DNA of 64,000 nucleotides, from the NCBI RefSeq assembly GCF_000238395.3, contig NZ_CP011026.1:558001-622000 (forward strand). The letters run 5' to 3'. Below, piece after piece: positions 40,392 through 51,293 of the stretch; position 1 is the stretch's first letter, and each line of letters opens with the position of its first letter. Below the pieces are notes generated by a model. The model was given only the letters and a program-made list of their open reading frames with translations. It made no database searches and was not told where the DNA came from. The stretch comes from Pseudoalteromonas arctica A 37-1-2. Its GTDB lineage: Bacteria > Pseudomonadota > Gammaproteobacteria > Enterobacterales > Alteromonadaceae. Position numbers and translations under genes: made by a program.

Positions 40392-41876
40392 TGTGCCTGG
40401 TGATAACACCTCATCAATAATATTTGCGTATAAATAAGCTGCTTGCTCGTCCTCTTTATTTGCTATTATGGACAAACCAACCGGTAAACCACTTACTTTT
40501 CCGACCGGTAGGGTTATGTGCGTTGTGCCAGCAATAGCAGATAACGAACTACTACTGCCATTAAAATTATCACCATTAACTAAGTCTGTTTTCCAGGCCG
40601 GTGATACTGTAGGCGCTATAACAATATCAAGCTTGTTGTTTTTATATACATTAACAATGGCTGTCGTTGCTAAAGTGCGATAGCGTTCTTTAGTCTCCTG
40701 ATATTTTTGTTTGTTAGTTAAATCAATAGCCTGCGATTGAACTAGGATATCTTGCTCAAAGTGGGGCATTTCTGTTTTTTTATTTTTAATATTAAAATTA
40801 ATAAGTGCTTTTAGGCTTTTAACAGCCACTTGTGTTGGAGTGTTTGCGAGGTAATGATTAATTTCGGCTTTGAAGTCGTAAAGTAAAATATAGTATTCAT
40901 CAGCAAATAGCGTATCTAAGTTATCAGTAATATCTACATTAATAACAGTGTGTCCAGCCTGTTGTAATGCTTGTAACTGCTTGGCATAAAGGCGCTGCGT
41001 TTCAACTGTAAATTTGTCGCTAGGCAGTGCACCAATAATAAGTGACGATTTTGATTTTATATTACCTGTTTTTAATTCAAACCCTGTAGTTGTCGCATCA
41101 AGGGAGTCTTCACCTTGCAAAACTGATAAAACCAGCAGCGCATCTTTAAGTGAATGCGCCATCGGCCCTACAGAATCTTGGCTACTTGAAAGAGGCACAA
41201 CGCCTGAGCGTGATACTTGGCCCATACTCGGTTTTATTGCATACACTCCATTTACTGAGGCAGGGCACGTAATTGAACCGTCTGTTTCAGTCCCTAATGC
41301 TATAGGCGCAAAGTTAAGTGCTACCGCAACAGCAGAACCTGCGCTAGAACCACATGGGTTACGTGTTACATCGTGCGCATTATGTGTTTGTCCGCCTACG
41401 GCACTCCAGCCTGAAGATGAATAGGATGAACGAAAATTTGCCCACTCACTTAAATTAGCTTTACCTAAAATTATAGCGCCCGCATTACGTAGTTGTTTAA
41501 CAACAAAAGCATCATTATCAGTAACGTTATTTTTAAGTGCTAAAGAGCCAGCCGTTGTGGGAAGTGTGCCTTTAGTTTCTATATTATCTTTAAGAAGTAC
41601 AGGTATTCCATGTAATGGCCCAGCCCAAGTTCCTTTGACGGCAAGTTCATCTAACGTTTTAGCTTGAGCAATAGCTGTAGGCTCTAAACTAATAACCGCA
41701 TTATAGTGTGGATTAAGTTTATTAATTCGGTCTATATAATTTTGGGTGAGTTGCTGTGCATTAATAGAATTATTTTTATATGCACTGTGAATTTCATCGA
41801 TGGTTTTTAGCTCTTGTGCTTTAGCGTTAAAAATTGCTAATACACTAAGCAACGAAAAGGTAAATGTTTTGATCAT
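40377..41876 (-). CDS. Exported amidase (amidase signature family)
   Basis: A 499-residue amidase with an N-terminal signal peptide (IKTFTFSLLSVLAIFNAKA) when started at 41876. An in-frame ATG at 41933 would run into the neighbouring terminator hairpin. The Ser-cisSer-Lys set is visible: Lys in LLKDNIETKG, GSSAGSAVAVA with the cis-Ser, and GTETDGSITCPAS with the nucleophile. It hydrolyses small amides; the substrate cannot be deduced. Periplasmic localisation is unusual but common in this lineage. Confidence 0.85.
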   Translation of the reverse strand: MIKTFTFSLLSVLAIFNAKAQELKTIDEIHSAYKNNSINAQQLTQNYIDRINKLNPHYNAVISLEPTAIAQAKTLDELAVKGTWAGPLHGIPVLLKDNIETKGTLPTTAGSLALKNNVTDNDAFVVKQLRNAGAIILGKANLSEWANFRSSYSSSGWSAVGGQTHNAHDVTRNPCGSSAGSAVAVALNFAPIALGTETDGSITCPASVNGVYAIKPSMGQVSRSGVVPLSSSQDSVGPMAHSLKDALLVLSVLQGEDSLDATTTGFELKTGNIKSKSSLIIGALPSDKFTVETQRLYAKQLQALQQAGHTVINVDITDNLDTLFADEYYILLYDFKAEINHYLANTPTQVAVKSLKALINFNIKNKKTEMPHFEQDILVQSQAIDLTNKQKYQETKERYRTLATTAIVNVYKNNKLDIVIAPTVSPAWKTDLVNGDNFNGSSSSLSAIAGTTHITLPVGKVSGLPVGLSIIANKEDEQAAYLYANIIDEVLSPGTKKPE

Positions 41877-41922
41877 TGTTGAGGTGCTTGAGGTGTTATT
41901 ATTTTCTATACATTTAGCACAA

Positions 41923-41947
41923 AAAAGCCTCACAAAGTGAGGCTTTT
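41923..41947 (-). terminator. Rho-independent terminator for the FAD oxidoreductase gene
   Basis: An 11-bp perfect stem (AAAAGCCTCAC / GTGAGGCTTTT) with a 3-base loop. On the minus strand it is followed by a T-run, as expected for the upstream gene's end. Confidence 0.8.
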
Positions 41948-41971
41948 CGATAAACGGCTTAAAAAAGAGGT

Positions 41972-43579
41972 TTAAGCGTTTTCTAACATAGAAAGTGCGA
42001 CCGCTTCAGCCGCTTTAATACCATCAATACCCGCTGATAAAATACCGCCAGCGTAGCCTGCGCCTTCACCTGCAGGGTAAAGCCCTTTGGTGTTAATACT
42101 TTGGAATGTTTTATCACGCTTAATACTAATAGGCGACGAAGTACGTGTTTCAACGCCGGTTAGTAAACCGTCGTTAGTTGAAAAGCCGCGAATTTGTTTA
42201 TTAAACGCTGGTATCGCTTCGCGAAGGGCATCAATAGCAAATTGTGGTAGCACTTTACTCAAGTCAGTTAACTTAATACCGGGTGTGTAAGAGGGTTGTA
42301 CTTCACCTAAGTTTTCTGATGGTTTACCTTTCAAAAAGTCGCCAATTAACTGGGCTGGTGCATCGTAGTTGCTACCACCAAGCTCATACGCTTGCTCTTC
42401 AAGTTTACGTTGTAAGTCTATTCCAGCAAGTGGATTACCTGGGAAATCTTGCTCTGGAGAAATACCTACCACAATAGCGCTGTTAGCGTTGCGCTCACTT
42501 CGTGAATATTGGCTCATACCGTTGGTAACAACGCGGCCCTTTTCAGAGGTTGCAGCGACTACTGTGCCACCTGGGCACATACAAAAGCTGTAAACTGTGC
42601 GGCCATTGTCGCAATGATGAACAAGTTTATAATCGGCAGAGCCTAAAATTGGGTTTCCTGCATTTGTGCCAAAACGACATTCATCGATCATTGATTGTTT
42701 ATGTTCGATTCTAAAACCGACTGAGAATGGCTTTGCTTCAACATAAATCCCTTTTTTGTGGATCATATCAAACGTGTCACGTGCGCTGTGACCAACGGCT
42801 AATACAACATGGCGAGTGTTTAGTTGCTCGCCATTTGAAAGCGTTAAACCTGTTACTTGCCCGTCGTCTAAATGAATATCGTCAACACGTGTGCTAAAGC
42901 GAATTTCGCCGCCTAGTTCTATTATACGAGCGCGCATTTTTTCAATCATGGTGACAAGTTTAAACGTACCAATGTGTGGCTTACTTACGTATAAAATTTC
43001 ATCGGGTGCGCCTGCTTCTACAAATTCAGTAATGACTTTACGACCGTAATGTTTTGGATCCTTTACTTGGCTGTATAACTTACCGTCTGAGAATGTACCT
43101 GCGCCACCTTCACCAAATTGTACATTTGATTCGGTATTAAGTGTGCGTTTACGCCAAAAGCCAAACGTGTCTTTTGTACGTTCACGTACCTCTTTACCGC
43201 GCTCTAATATAATGGGATTAAAGCCCATTTGAGCAAGTAATAAGCCTGCAAATAAACCACAAGGGCCAAAACCAATCACAACAGGGCGCTCTGTTATATT
43301 TTCGCTGGCTTGGGCTACAAATTTATAGTTTGTGTCTGGCGCTACTTTTACATGTTGGTCTTTTTCAAATGCCGCGAGTAGCTCGGCTTCGTTATCAACT
43401 TCTATATCGAGTGTATAAATCAGTAAAATAGCTGATTTTTTACGTGCATCATAACCACGCTTAAACACATTAAAACTGTGCAATTGTTCTGGTTGGATTT
43501 TTAGTTTATTTACAATTGCTTGACCAATTGCATCTTCGTCATGATCAAGTGGCAGCTTTATTTCGGTTAAACGTATCAT
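41972..43579 (-). CDS. FAD-dependent oxidoreductase (COG2509-like)
   Basis: A 535-residue FAD-dependent dehydrogenase. An N-terminal ~90-residue domain (IRLTEIKLPLDHDEDAIGQAI) precedes the Rossmann motif VIGFGPCGLFAGLLLAQMG and ILERG. GEGGAGTFSDGKL, VLAVGHSARD, CMCPGG and AGEGAGYAGGILSAG follow. This is the large uncharacterised family often listed as FAD-dependent dehydrogenases. Some have been linked to thiol or nitronate chemistry, but no function is certain. Transcribed alone with its own terminator. Confidence 0.85.
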   Translation of the reverse strand: MIRLTEIKLPLDHDEDAIGQAIVNKLKIQPEQLHSFNVFKRGYDARKKSAILLIYTLDIEVDNEAELLAAFEKDQHVKVAPDTNYKFVAQASENITERPVVIGFGPCGLFAGLLLAQMGFNPIILERGKEVRERTKDTFGFWRKRTLNTESNVQFGEGGAGTFSDGKLYSQVKDPKHYGRKVITEFVEAGAPDEILYVSKPHIGTFKLVTMIEKMRARIIELGGEIRFSTRVDDIHLDDGQVTGLTLSNGEQLNTRHVVLAVGHSARDTFDMIHKKGIYVEAKPFSVGFRIEHKQSMIDECRFGTNAGNPILGSADYKLVHHCDNGRTVYSFCMCPGGTVVAATSEKGRVVTNGMSQYSRSERNANSAIVVGISPEQDFPGNPLAGIDLQRKLEEQAYELGGSNYDAPAQLIGDFLKGKPSENLGEVQPSYTPGIKLTDLSKVLPQFAIDALREAIPAFNKQIRGFSTNDGLLTGVETRTSSPISIKRDKTFQSINTKGLYPAGEGAGYAGGILSAGIDGIKAAEAVALSMLENA

Positions 43580-43773
43580 TTATATCTCTTTTAGGTGTCA
43601 TAGCGGGGTATTATTACCGCTCACAATAAGGGGATGCAGGGCACAGTTGGTGTGCAAACATAAGGCGCGTATTTTACGTTAAAATAGGGTGATATGGCAC
43701 TTATTTATTGTATTTTTGGAGTGGATGGGTATGATCCACAACTGTTGTTTAAAATCTTAGGTATTAAAATAGT

Positions 43774-44097
43774 ATGGCGTTTGTAGTCACCGAAAATTGT
43801 ATAAAATGTAAGTACACCGATTGCGTATCAGTGTGCCCAGCAGATGCATTTTTTGAAGGCCCTAATTTTTTAGCAATTAGCCCGATTGATTGTATCGATT
43901 GTGGTTTATGTGTCCCTGAGTGTTCAGCTGATGCTATATACCAAGAAGATGAATTACCAGAATCTCAAAAAGAGTTTGCTGAATTGAATGCTGAACTTGC
44001 ACTGGTCTGGCCGCGCATTACAGAGGTTAAACCTGCACCAGAGGACGCTGATATATGGAATGGCATAGACGATAAACTTAAACTACTCGAAACATAA
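43774..44097 (+). CDS. fdxA: Seven-iron ferredoxin FdxA
   Basis: A 107-residue ferredoxin carrying one [3Fe-4S] and one [4Fe-4S] cluster. The first motif is [19 protein letters not shown], the second [16 protein letters not shown] (C-x2-C-x2-C-x3-C). The second motif ends CSADA rather than the usual CPxDA, a small difference. Length and the C-terminal ~45-residue extension ([13 protein letters not shown]) match FdxA. It serves as an electron carrier; the partner is not evident. The divergent oxidoreductase is not known to use it. Confidence 0.92.
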   Translation: MAFVVTENCIKCKYTDCVSVCPADAFFEGPNFLAISPIDCIDCGLCVPECSADAIYQEDELPESQKEFAELNAELALVWPRITEVKPAPEDADIWNGIDDKLKLLET

Positions 44098-44227
44098 TAC
44101 GTAACAATTAGTTACTCCTTTATCATTAAATAGTTGATTTTTTATTTCAAAGTATTAACAAATGTACCTGGATAAATTACAATCCCCAGCTTAAGTTACT
44201 CCCTATGAGTAATTACAGTCTAAATGG

Positions 44228-46477
44228 ATGTTTATGCAGTACTTTATAACTATAATAAAAAAATTTACTTTCCTATTTTTAAGTTTCGTTTTATTACTCT
44301 CAAGCCTTGATGTAGCGGCTAGTAAACAGCAAGTATCCTTATCTCGTATTGATTCAAATATCACTATTGATGGTGTTATGGATGAAGCGCACTGGCAAAA
44401 TGCGACACGTATACCTCTACTCTACCAAGATGAGCCTAACGAAAAAGGCACACCTCCTGTAAAAACTGATGCCTTTATTTACGAAGATGGCACAAACTTA
44501 TATGTTGCCTTTATTGCAGAGGATCCAAACCCTGAACAAATTCGTGCATCACTTCGTGACCGCGATACGCTATGGGAAGACGACGTAGTCATTCTTGTTA
44601 TTGATACATTTAATGATGAACGCAGTGGTTATGAATTTCATGTAAATCCCCTTGGCGCACAAGGCGATATAAGAATGACCGATACCGATGGGTGGAGCTC
44701 AGATACCTCATGGAATGCTATTTGGGATAGCGCGGGACAAATTAACGAGAAAGGTTACGTTGTTGAAATGCGTATTCCTTTTAAGGCACTGCGCTTTCCT
44801 GAAAATAAAAAAGAGCTAACGTGGGGTTTTTCAGTAATGAGAAACTACCAACGTGATGTTTTATATCAGCTATCAAATATGGGATTTGATAGAAATATAA
44901 AATGTAGCCTTTGTCAGTTTGATAAGTTAGTGGGTTTTAGCGATATTGAATCGAGTAAAAATATTCAATTAACACCTACATTGACAGCACTTCGTAACGA
45001 TAATAAATCTGAATTACCGGGTAACTGGGATAATGGTGATATAGATACCGAAGTGGGCTTAGATTTGCGCTGGGGTTTAACCAAGGACGCTGTTTTAAAT
45101 GCGACTATCAACCCAGATTTTTCGCAAGTAGAAACAGACTCTTTAGAGCTCGATGTAAATACAACCTTTTCTATTTATTATGCTGAAAAACGTCCTTTCT
45201 TTTTAGATGGAGCTTCTTACTTTAAAAGCAGTTTATTTGAGCTTTTATATACACGTACAATTGCAGAGCCTACTTTAGGTGCAAAATTAACGGGTAAAAC
45301 GGGTGATCATAGTTATGCGTTAATGCTCGCTGATGACGACAATAGTAATATTTTACTGCCAACGAATCAGGGCTCTGGCTTTGCAAGCTTAAACGAAAAA
45401 ACGAATGCTGCCGCAGGGCGTTATCAATATGATCTAGGTCAGCAGGGTACTATTGGCCTTTCAAGCACGCACAGAGAAAGTGATGACTATCACAACACTG
45501 TATTATCAGTGGATGGTAGCTACTGGTTTAATCAATCGGATACTCTTTTGTATCAAGTATCATCTGCTGATACACGTAACTCTGAATTTTTAATTCAAAA
45601 TTATAACTTATCTGAAACTCAGTCAGATGAAGCATATGCCCTGGAACTTACCCGCGATAAACGTGATTACAAATTATTTGCATCTTATGAAAATATTGGG
45701 CAGGACTACCGCACCGATTTAGGTTATCAAGCTAAAGTCGATTATGAAAAAGTAGGCTTTGGTGGCGGACAAACATGGTACAGAGATGAATCTGATTTAC
45801 TTACCTCATGGTCATACGAAGCTGACTGGGATAAAACGTGGGCGCAAAACGGCGACTTACTTGAAGAAGAATACGAAGGCTTTTTAAGCTTTAAAGGCCA
45901 AAAACAATCTATTTTTGAAATTGGTTTAGTGCACCGCTATGAAAACTATAACGACAATTTTTATAATCAAAATATTGGTTTTATTTATACGGGCTTTAAA
46001 CCCACTAAAGATTTAAAGCTTTCGTTATATATTGAATACGCTAGCCGCATTGATTATGCAAATGAGCAATTAGGCGACGCGTTTGACACTCAAACCCAAG
46101 TGGTTTGGGACATTAACGACCATTGGCAACTCGATGTAAAGCATAACTACAGTCAATTAGACAACCCGCAAGGGAAGCGGGTGTTTACTGCTAACTTGGT
46201 CGACTTTAGACTTCATTATAAATTTAGCATGCGTTCAATTCTTAAATTAATTTTACAATTTGAAGATATTGATAGAGACGAAAATGCCTACTTTTATCAA
46301 GTTAGTCAAATTAACAAAGACTACGGTAGTCAGCTTGTTTACTCATATAAAATTAATGCACAAACGTTGTTTTATTTGGGTTACTCAGATAGAGGTTACC
46401 AAGACGATTCACTTAAAAATATTGAGCGGGATCAACGTACCTTATTTACAAAAGTTAGCTATGCATGGCAGCTTTAA
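44228..46477 (+). CDS. DUF5916 / CBM9-like outer membrane protein
   Basis: A 749-residue exported protein. The signal segment (FTFLFLSFVLLLSSLDVAA) is followed by a CBM9-like domain, residues ~35-200 (ITIDGVMDEAHW, LYVAFIAEDPNPEQIRAS, GYEFHVNPLGAQGDI, WGFSVMRNYQRD). The remainder is a beta-barrel-like DUF5916 domain rich in Tyr, Asp and Trp strands ending YFKVSYAW-like FTKVSYAWQL. Such proteins are common in marine gammaproteobacteria, and a role in surface binding or outer-membrane transport is suggested, not shown. The start codon is uncertain (ATGs at 44224, 44228 and 44234). Confidence 0.82.
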   Translation: MFMQYFITIIKKFTFLFLSFVLLLSSLDVAASKQQVSLSRIDSNITIDGVMDEAHWQNATRIPLLYQDEPNEKGTPPVKTDAFIYEDGTNLYVAFIAEDPNPEQIRASLRDRDTLWEDDVVILVIDTFNDERSGYEFHVNPLGAQGDIRMTDTDGWSSDTSWNAIWDSAGQINEKGYVVEMRIPFKALRFPENKKELTWGFSVMRNYQRDVLYQLSNMGFDRNIKCSLCQFDKLVGFSDIESSKNIQLTPTLTALRNDNKSELPGNWDNGDIDTEVGLDLRWGLTKDAVLNATINPDFSQVETDSLELDVNTTFSIYYAEKRPFFLDGASYFKSSLFELLYTRTIAEPTLGAKLTGKTGDHSYALMLADDDNSNILLPTNQGSGFASLNEKTNAAAGRYQYDLGQQGTIGLSSTHRESDDYHNTVLSVDGSYWFNQSDTLLYQVSSADTRNSEFLIQNYNLSETQSDEAYALELTRDKRDYKLFASYENIGQDYRTDLGYQAKVDYEKVGFGGGQTWYRDESDLLTSWSYEADWDKTWAQNGDLLEEEYEGFLSFKGQKQSIFEIGLVHRYENYNDNFYNQNIGFIYTGFKPTKDLKLSLYIEYASRIDYANEQLGDAFDTQTQVVWDINDHWQLDVKHNYSQLDNPQGKRVFTANLVDFRLHYKFSMRSILKLILQFEDIDRDENAYFYQVSQINKDYGSQLVYSYKINAQTLFYLGYSDRGYQDDSLKNIERDQRTLFTKVSYAWQL

Positions 46478-46497
46478 ATATTAAAAAAGGAATAAAT

Positions 46498-46956
46498 ATG
46501 AAAACTTTAAAAATAACAGTTGCAGCTGCAATGGTTGCTACCTTGGCGGGTTGTGCGGCCAAGCAAGACATTACTCGCTTTGAAACAAACAAACCTAAAA
46601 CAGTGTGTATTGCTGAACATAAGGCTGTTAAAGAGGGGGTTATTGATGCGATGAAAAAAGGTTTTGCAAAGCATGAGGTAGAAACCCGAGTTATTCCTGC
46701 TAATTATGTATTGCAGCATCAAGACTACCAGACTGAGTTACCAGATGCAGACACAACAGGGTGTAATGCCGTTGCTTACTACGTAGCAAATTGGCGTTGG
46801 GATTTAGCGCTCTATATGGCATACGCAAATATTTGGATTAAAGACGTTGAAACGAATGAAAAAATAGCGCAAGCATCTTATCGCACCGGTGGTGGACTGG
46901 ATAAGTTTATAGACGCCGAAGAAAAAATTATAGAGCTTATTGACGGTATGTATTAA
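46498..46956 (+). CDS. Sbal_3080-type lipoprotein
   Basis: A 152-residue lipoprotein; the start at 46498 has AAAAAAGGA upstream. The signal peptide ends in a lipobox (AAMVATLAGCAAKQ). Body features are KTVCIAEHKAVKEG, CNAVAYYVANWRWDLALYMAYANIWI and a helix at the end (AEEKIIELIDGMY). This fits a small lipoprotein family known from Shewanella (Sbal_3080). Function is unknown. It follows the DUF5916 gene by 20 bp and may be co-transcribed. Confidence 0.8.
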   Translation: MKTLKITVAAAMVATLAGCAAKQDITRFETNKPKTVCIAEHKAVKEGVIDAMKKGFAKHEVETRVIPANYVLQHQDYQTELPDADTTGCNAVAYYVANWRWDLALYMAYANIWIKDVETNEKIAQASYRTGGGLDKFIDAEEKIIELIDGMY

Positions 46957-47165
46957 ATTTTAAACAATTAGAACCTTTTTGTTTATTTTTGTTTATCCCA
47001 CCTATACTATATGCAGATATAGTTAGGTAATCCATTATTGTTACGATTTTTTGTTATGCTAATGGCTTAGGATTATATCAATGCTTGCGTAGTACTAAAT
47101 GCAAGCGATATAATCCGCTTTTGGAAATGGATTTAAGGGAGAGGTAAGATAGATGGATTTTTTTT

Positions 47166-49142
<1,977 letters not shown>

Positions 49143-49148
49143 ACAAAT

Positions 49149-49180
49149 AAAAATGCCACTCTAAATAGAGTGGCATTTTT
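49149..49180. terminator. Bidirectional terminator between GGDEF-EAL and TorF genes
   Basis: AAAAATGCCACTCT and AGAGTGGCATTTTT form a 14-bp perfect stem around AAAT, with T-runs on both strands. It separates the convergent GGDEF-EAL and TorF-like genes. Confidence 0.9.
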
Positions 49181-49203
49181 TTGTTTAATCAGTAATTATT
49201 GTA

Positions 49204-49908
49204 TTAAAAATCAAATGTGCGAGAAACAGCAAGTACAATACGCTCATCAGACGCATCATTATCTAAGCTTGTGTTTTCAGCGGCCACTTCAATACCAAAA
49301 CCTTCGTAGCTTGTTTGGTATGCTAAGCGGTAGTGGTGGTATGATTTATCACCCTTAATCTCATCCCACTCAAACTTATCACCATCAAGTGAGTTTGAAA
49401 TATCAAAGCTGGCACGTAGTGCATGGTTTGGAGCCAGCTCATACGTGTGAGCAATCATCGAAATAACATGCCCTGTATCGTAACCAAAGTAGTCCCAGCT
49501 GTACCAAAAGTTAAGCTCAGTTTGGCCGTACTCACTTGCATAACCAAACTTAGTGTAAGCCTCAGCGTAGTTACCATCGCTGTTATTACCTTGATAAGTG
49601 TAATAAGCAATACCGTAATCAACACTAAATTGCTCATCAAGTTGTACATACTTACCAATGTAAGCATCAAGTTCAAAATCGGTATCGTCACCAAAATCTA
49701 CGTTTGAAGCCCATGCACCTGCATATACACCGCTTTCAAAGGCATAGTCTAAGCTACCTTGAATTGCAGGGTTGCTATCTGTTTGGCTTACACCATTAAA
49801 AGTGTAGTCAGACGCTGCAGTGATTGTTGTTGACCAATTGGCTGCTGCAGTGGTTGATAAAAGTGCTAATGGTAGTGCTACTACAAGTTGTTTTAGTTTG
49901 TTATTCAT
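49204..49908 (-). CDS. TorF-family putative porin
   Basis: A 234-residue outer-membrane protein. A signal peptide (NKLKQLVVALPLALLSTTAAA) is followed by ANWSTTITAASDYTFNGVSQTDSNPAIQGSLDY, the family hallmark, and beta strands with aromatic ends, finishing in VSRTFDF. Members are small barrels whose solute is usually unknown. It begins 9 bp after the BCCT gene on the same strand. That links it to the choline/betaine locus, possibly as the outer-membrane route for the same substrate (inference). Confidence 0.86.
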   Translation of the reverse strand: MNNKLKQLVVALPLALLSTTAAANWSTTITAASDYTFNGVSQTDSNPAIQGSLDYAFESGVYAGAWASNVDFGDDTDFELDAYIGKYVQLDEQFSVDYGIAYYTYQGNNSDGNYAEAYTKFGYASEYGQTELNFWYSWDYFGYDTGHVISMIAHTYELAPNHALRASFDISNSLDGDKFEWDEIKGDKSYHHYRLAYQTSYEGFGIEVAAENTSLDNDASDERIVLAVSRTFDF

Positions 49909-49917
49909 TATTAATCC

Positions 49918-51135
49918 CTAGTGTACTGTGTCTATTTTTGTATAATCAATTGCGTTTGCTTTTGGTGAGCTGTCTATATTTGTTACTGTTTTAAATTTAC
50001 TGTAACCAATAAAAGCAGCACAGATAAAGAATAAGCCAATAACTAATGCGCCTACCCACTGAATTTGTAAAAATTCTAATTTAAACAATAATGTAAGTAA
50101 CGATAAAGCGACAACATTGCCGATCATGTATTTCATTTTACCTAAACGCTTTACGGTAAAGTTTAGGTTATCTGTATATAAACGTACTAACGAGTCGAGT
50201 GAGTTAATTACAAATATGATACCTACAAACACCATTGCAAAGTTTTTAATACCTTGAGTCGGGATGCCCGCCTCGTGGTAGTGATAAAGTACGCTAAACC
50301 AAATCGCAATAGGAATAGAAGGGAAAATCAACATAGCACCCAATACTTGGTATGTTTTAAGCCCGCCTACAAAGCGCGATGTGAATTGACCAATCATTAT
50401 GCTCCACGCAAACCACCAGAATAAGTAAAACTCATGGTAATCATTAAGCGGTAAAACAAATTCATTAATGTTGGCAAAGTAAGTACCAATAGAGCCTAAG
50501 TTATCTGTAAATGCTGACATTTGACTATCACCAATTACAAATGCGCCAGCCCACATAAAGGCGATTAAAGCTAAAAATAACCACGTAGTAGAAATACTTA
50601 AAATACGTACGTATTTAATATCAGTACTTGAGTAAACAGCAAAACAGATAGCCGCGAACACAATTAAATAAAACTCAGAAACTATACTTGTTCCATCACC
50701 TAGTTCGGGTAAATACCACGGTAGGTTTGTAAGCAGCAAATAAGCGGTAAATGCACATGTACCAATAATTACAACGTTATTGATAAATTTAACCCAAGGA
50801 ATTTCGAAAAATTTCACTTTAGGTTCTATTACACAGAAATAAAAGCACGTAAGAAAGTAAAATCCCCAGATCAAAAATCCCCAGTAGCCAAACTCAATAG
50901 CCAGTGGATTTGCAAACGCGTATTCTGGGCTTGCTTTTATGTCTGCATAACCTGCAAACTCAGTTAAAGGAAACATAATAAGGCCAACATCAAGGCCAGA
51001 AGTAAATAGTATTGCTATAAACGTAAAGGTTCGAACTGGTGTTACACCTACTACGCGAACATTACCCCATTTAATTAAAATAGTGATAATAGCAAGTAAG
51101 GTAAAAATGATGCCTGCATTAAGCCAAATAGTCAT
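49918..51135 (-). CDS. BCCT-family transporter, short form (choline/betaine uptake)
   Basis: A 405-residue inner-membrane protein, shorter than typical BCCT carriers (~500-700). Family signature: FYLFWWFAWSIMIGQFTSRFVGGLK (residues ~234-258), the Trp box that binds quaternary amines. About 10-11 TM segments are visible. Relative to BetP-type carriers it appears to lack the first one or two TMs and the long C-terminal regulatory tail. The GMGIG sodium-site motif is replaced by TSGLDVGLI. Lies downstream of betA with a TorF porin next in line. Choline is the likely substrate from context. Confidence 0.83.
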   Translation of the reverse strand: MTIWLNAGIIFTLLAIITILIKWGNVRVVGVTPVRTFTFIAILFTSGLDVGLIMFPLTEFAGYADIKASPEYAFANPLAIEFGYWGFLIWGFYFLTCFYFCVIEPKVKFFEIPWVKFINNVVIIGTCAFTAYLLLTNLPWYLPELGDGTSIVSEFYLIVFAAICFAVYSSTDIKYVRILSISTTWLFLALIAFMWAGAFVIGDSQMSAFTDNLGSIGTYFANINEFVLPLNDYHEFYLFWWFAWSIMIGQFTSRFVGGLKTYQVLGAMLIFPSIPIAIWFSVLYHYHEAGIPTQGIKNFAMVFVGIIFVINSLDSLVRLYTDNLNFTVKRLGKMKYMIGNVVALSLLTLLFKLEFLQIQWVGALVIGLFFICAAFIGYSKFKTVTNIDSSPKANAIDYTKIDTVH

Positions 51136-51230
51136 TGTTACCCTCCAATAATGAATAAAAATAATTCATAAGCACTCCGTATTTTATTGTTTTATTCTCG
51201 CATTAACACAACGTAACCTATTTACATCGT

Positions 51231-51276
51231 GTGCCACTGCAAGGCACGCAATGGTTTAGCCCGACGAGGCTAAACC
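51231..51276 (-). promoter_or_regulatory. Two stem-loops between betA and the BCCT gene
   Basis: GTGCC/GGCAC (51231-51247) and GGTTTAGCC/GGCTAAACC (51253-51276, 6-base loop) lie in the 158-bp gap. Neither has a T-run, so they are more likely mRNA-end stabilisers or attenuation elements than simple terminators. Confidence 0.45.
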
Positions 51277-51293
51277 TGAGCATGTGGCTAAAG

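Noticed and set aside
40377..41933. Longer amidase starting at 41933
   Set aside because: This start would put the first codons in the terminator hairpin of the neighbouring gene and remove the signal peptide from the N-terminus.
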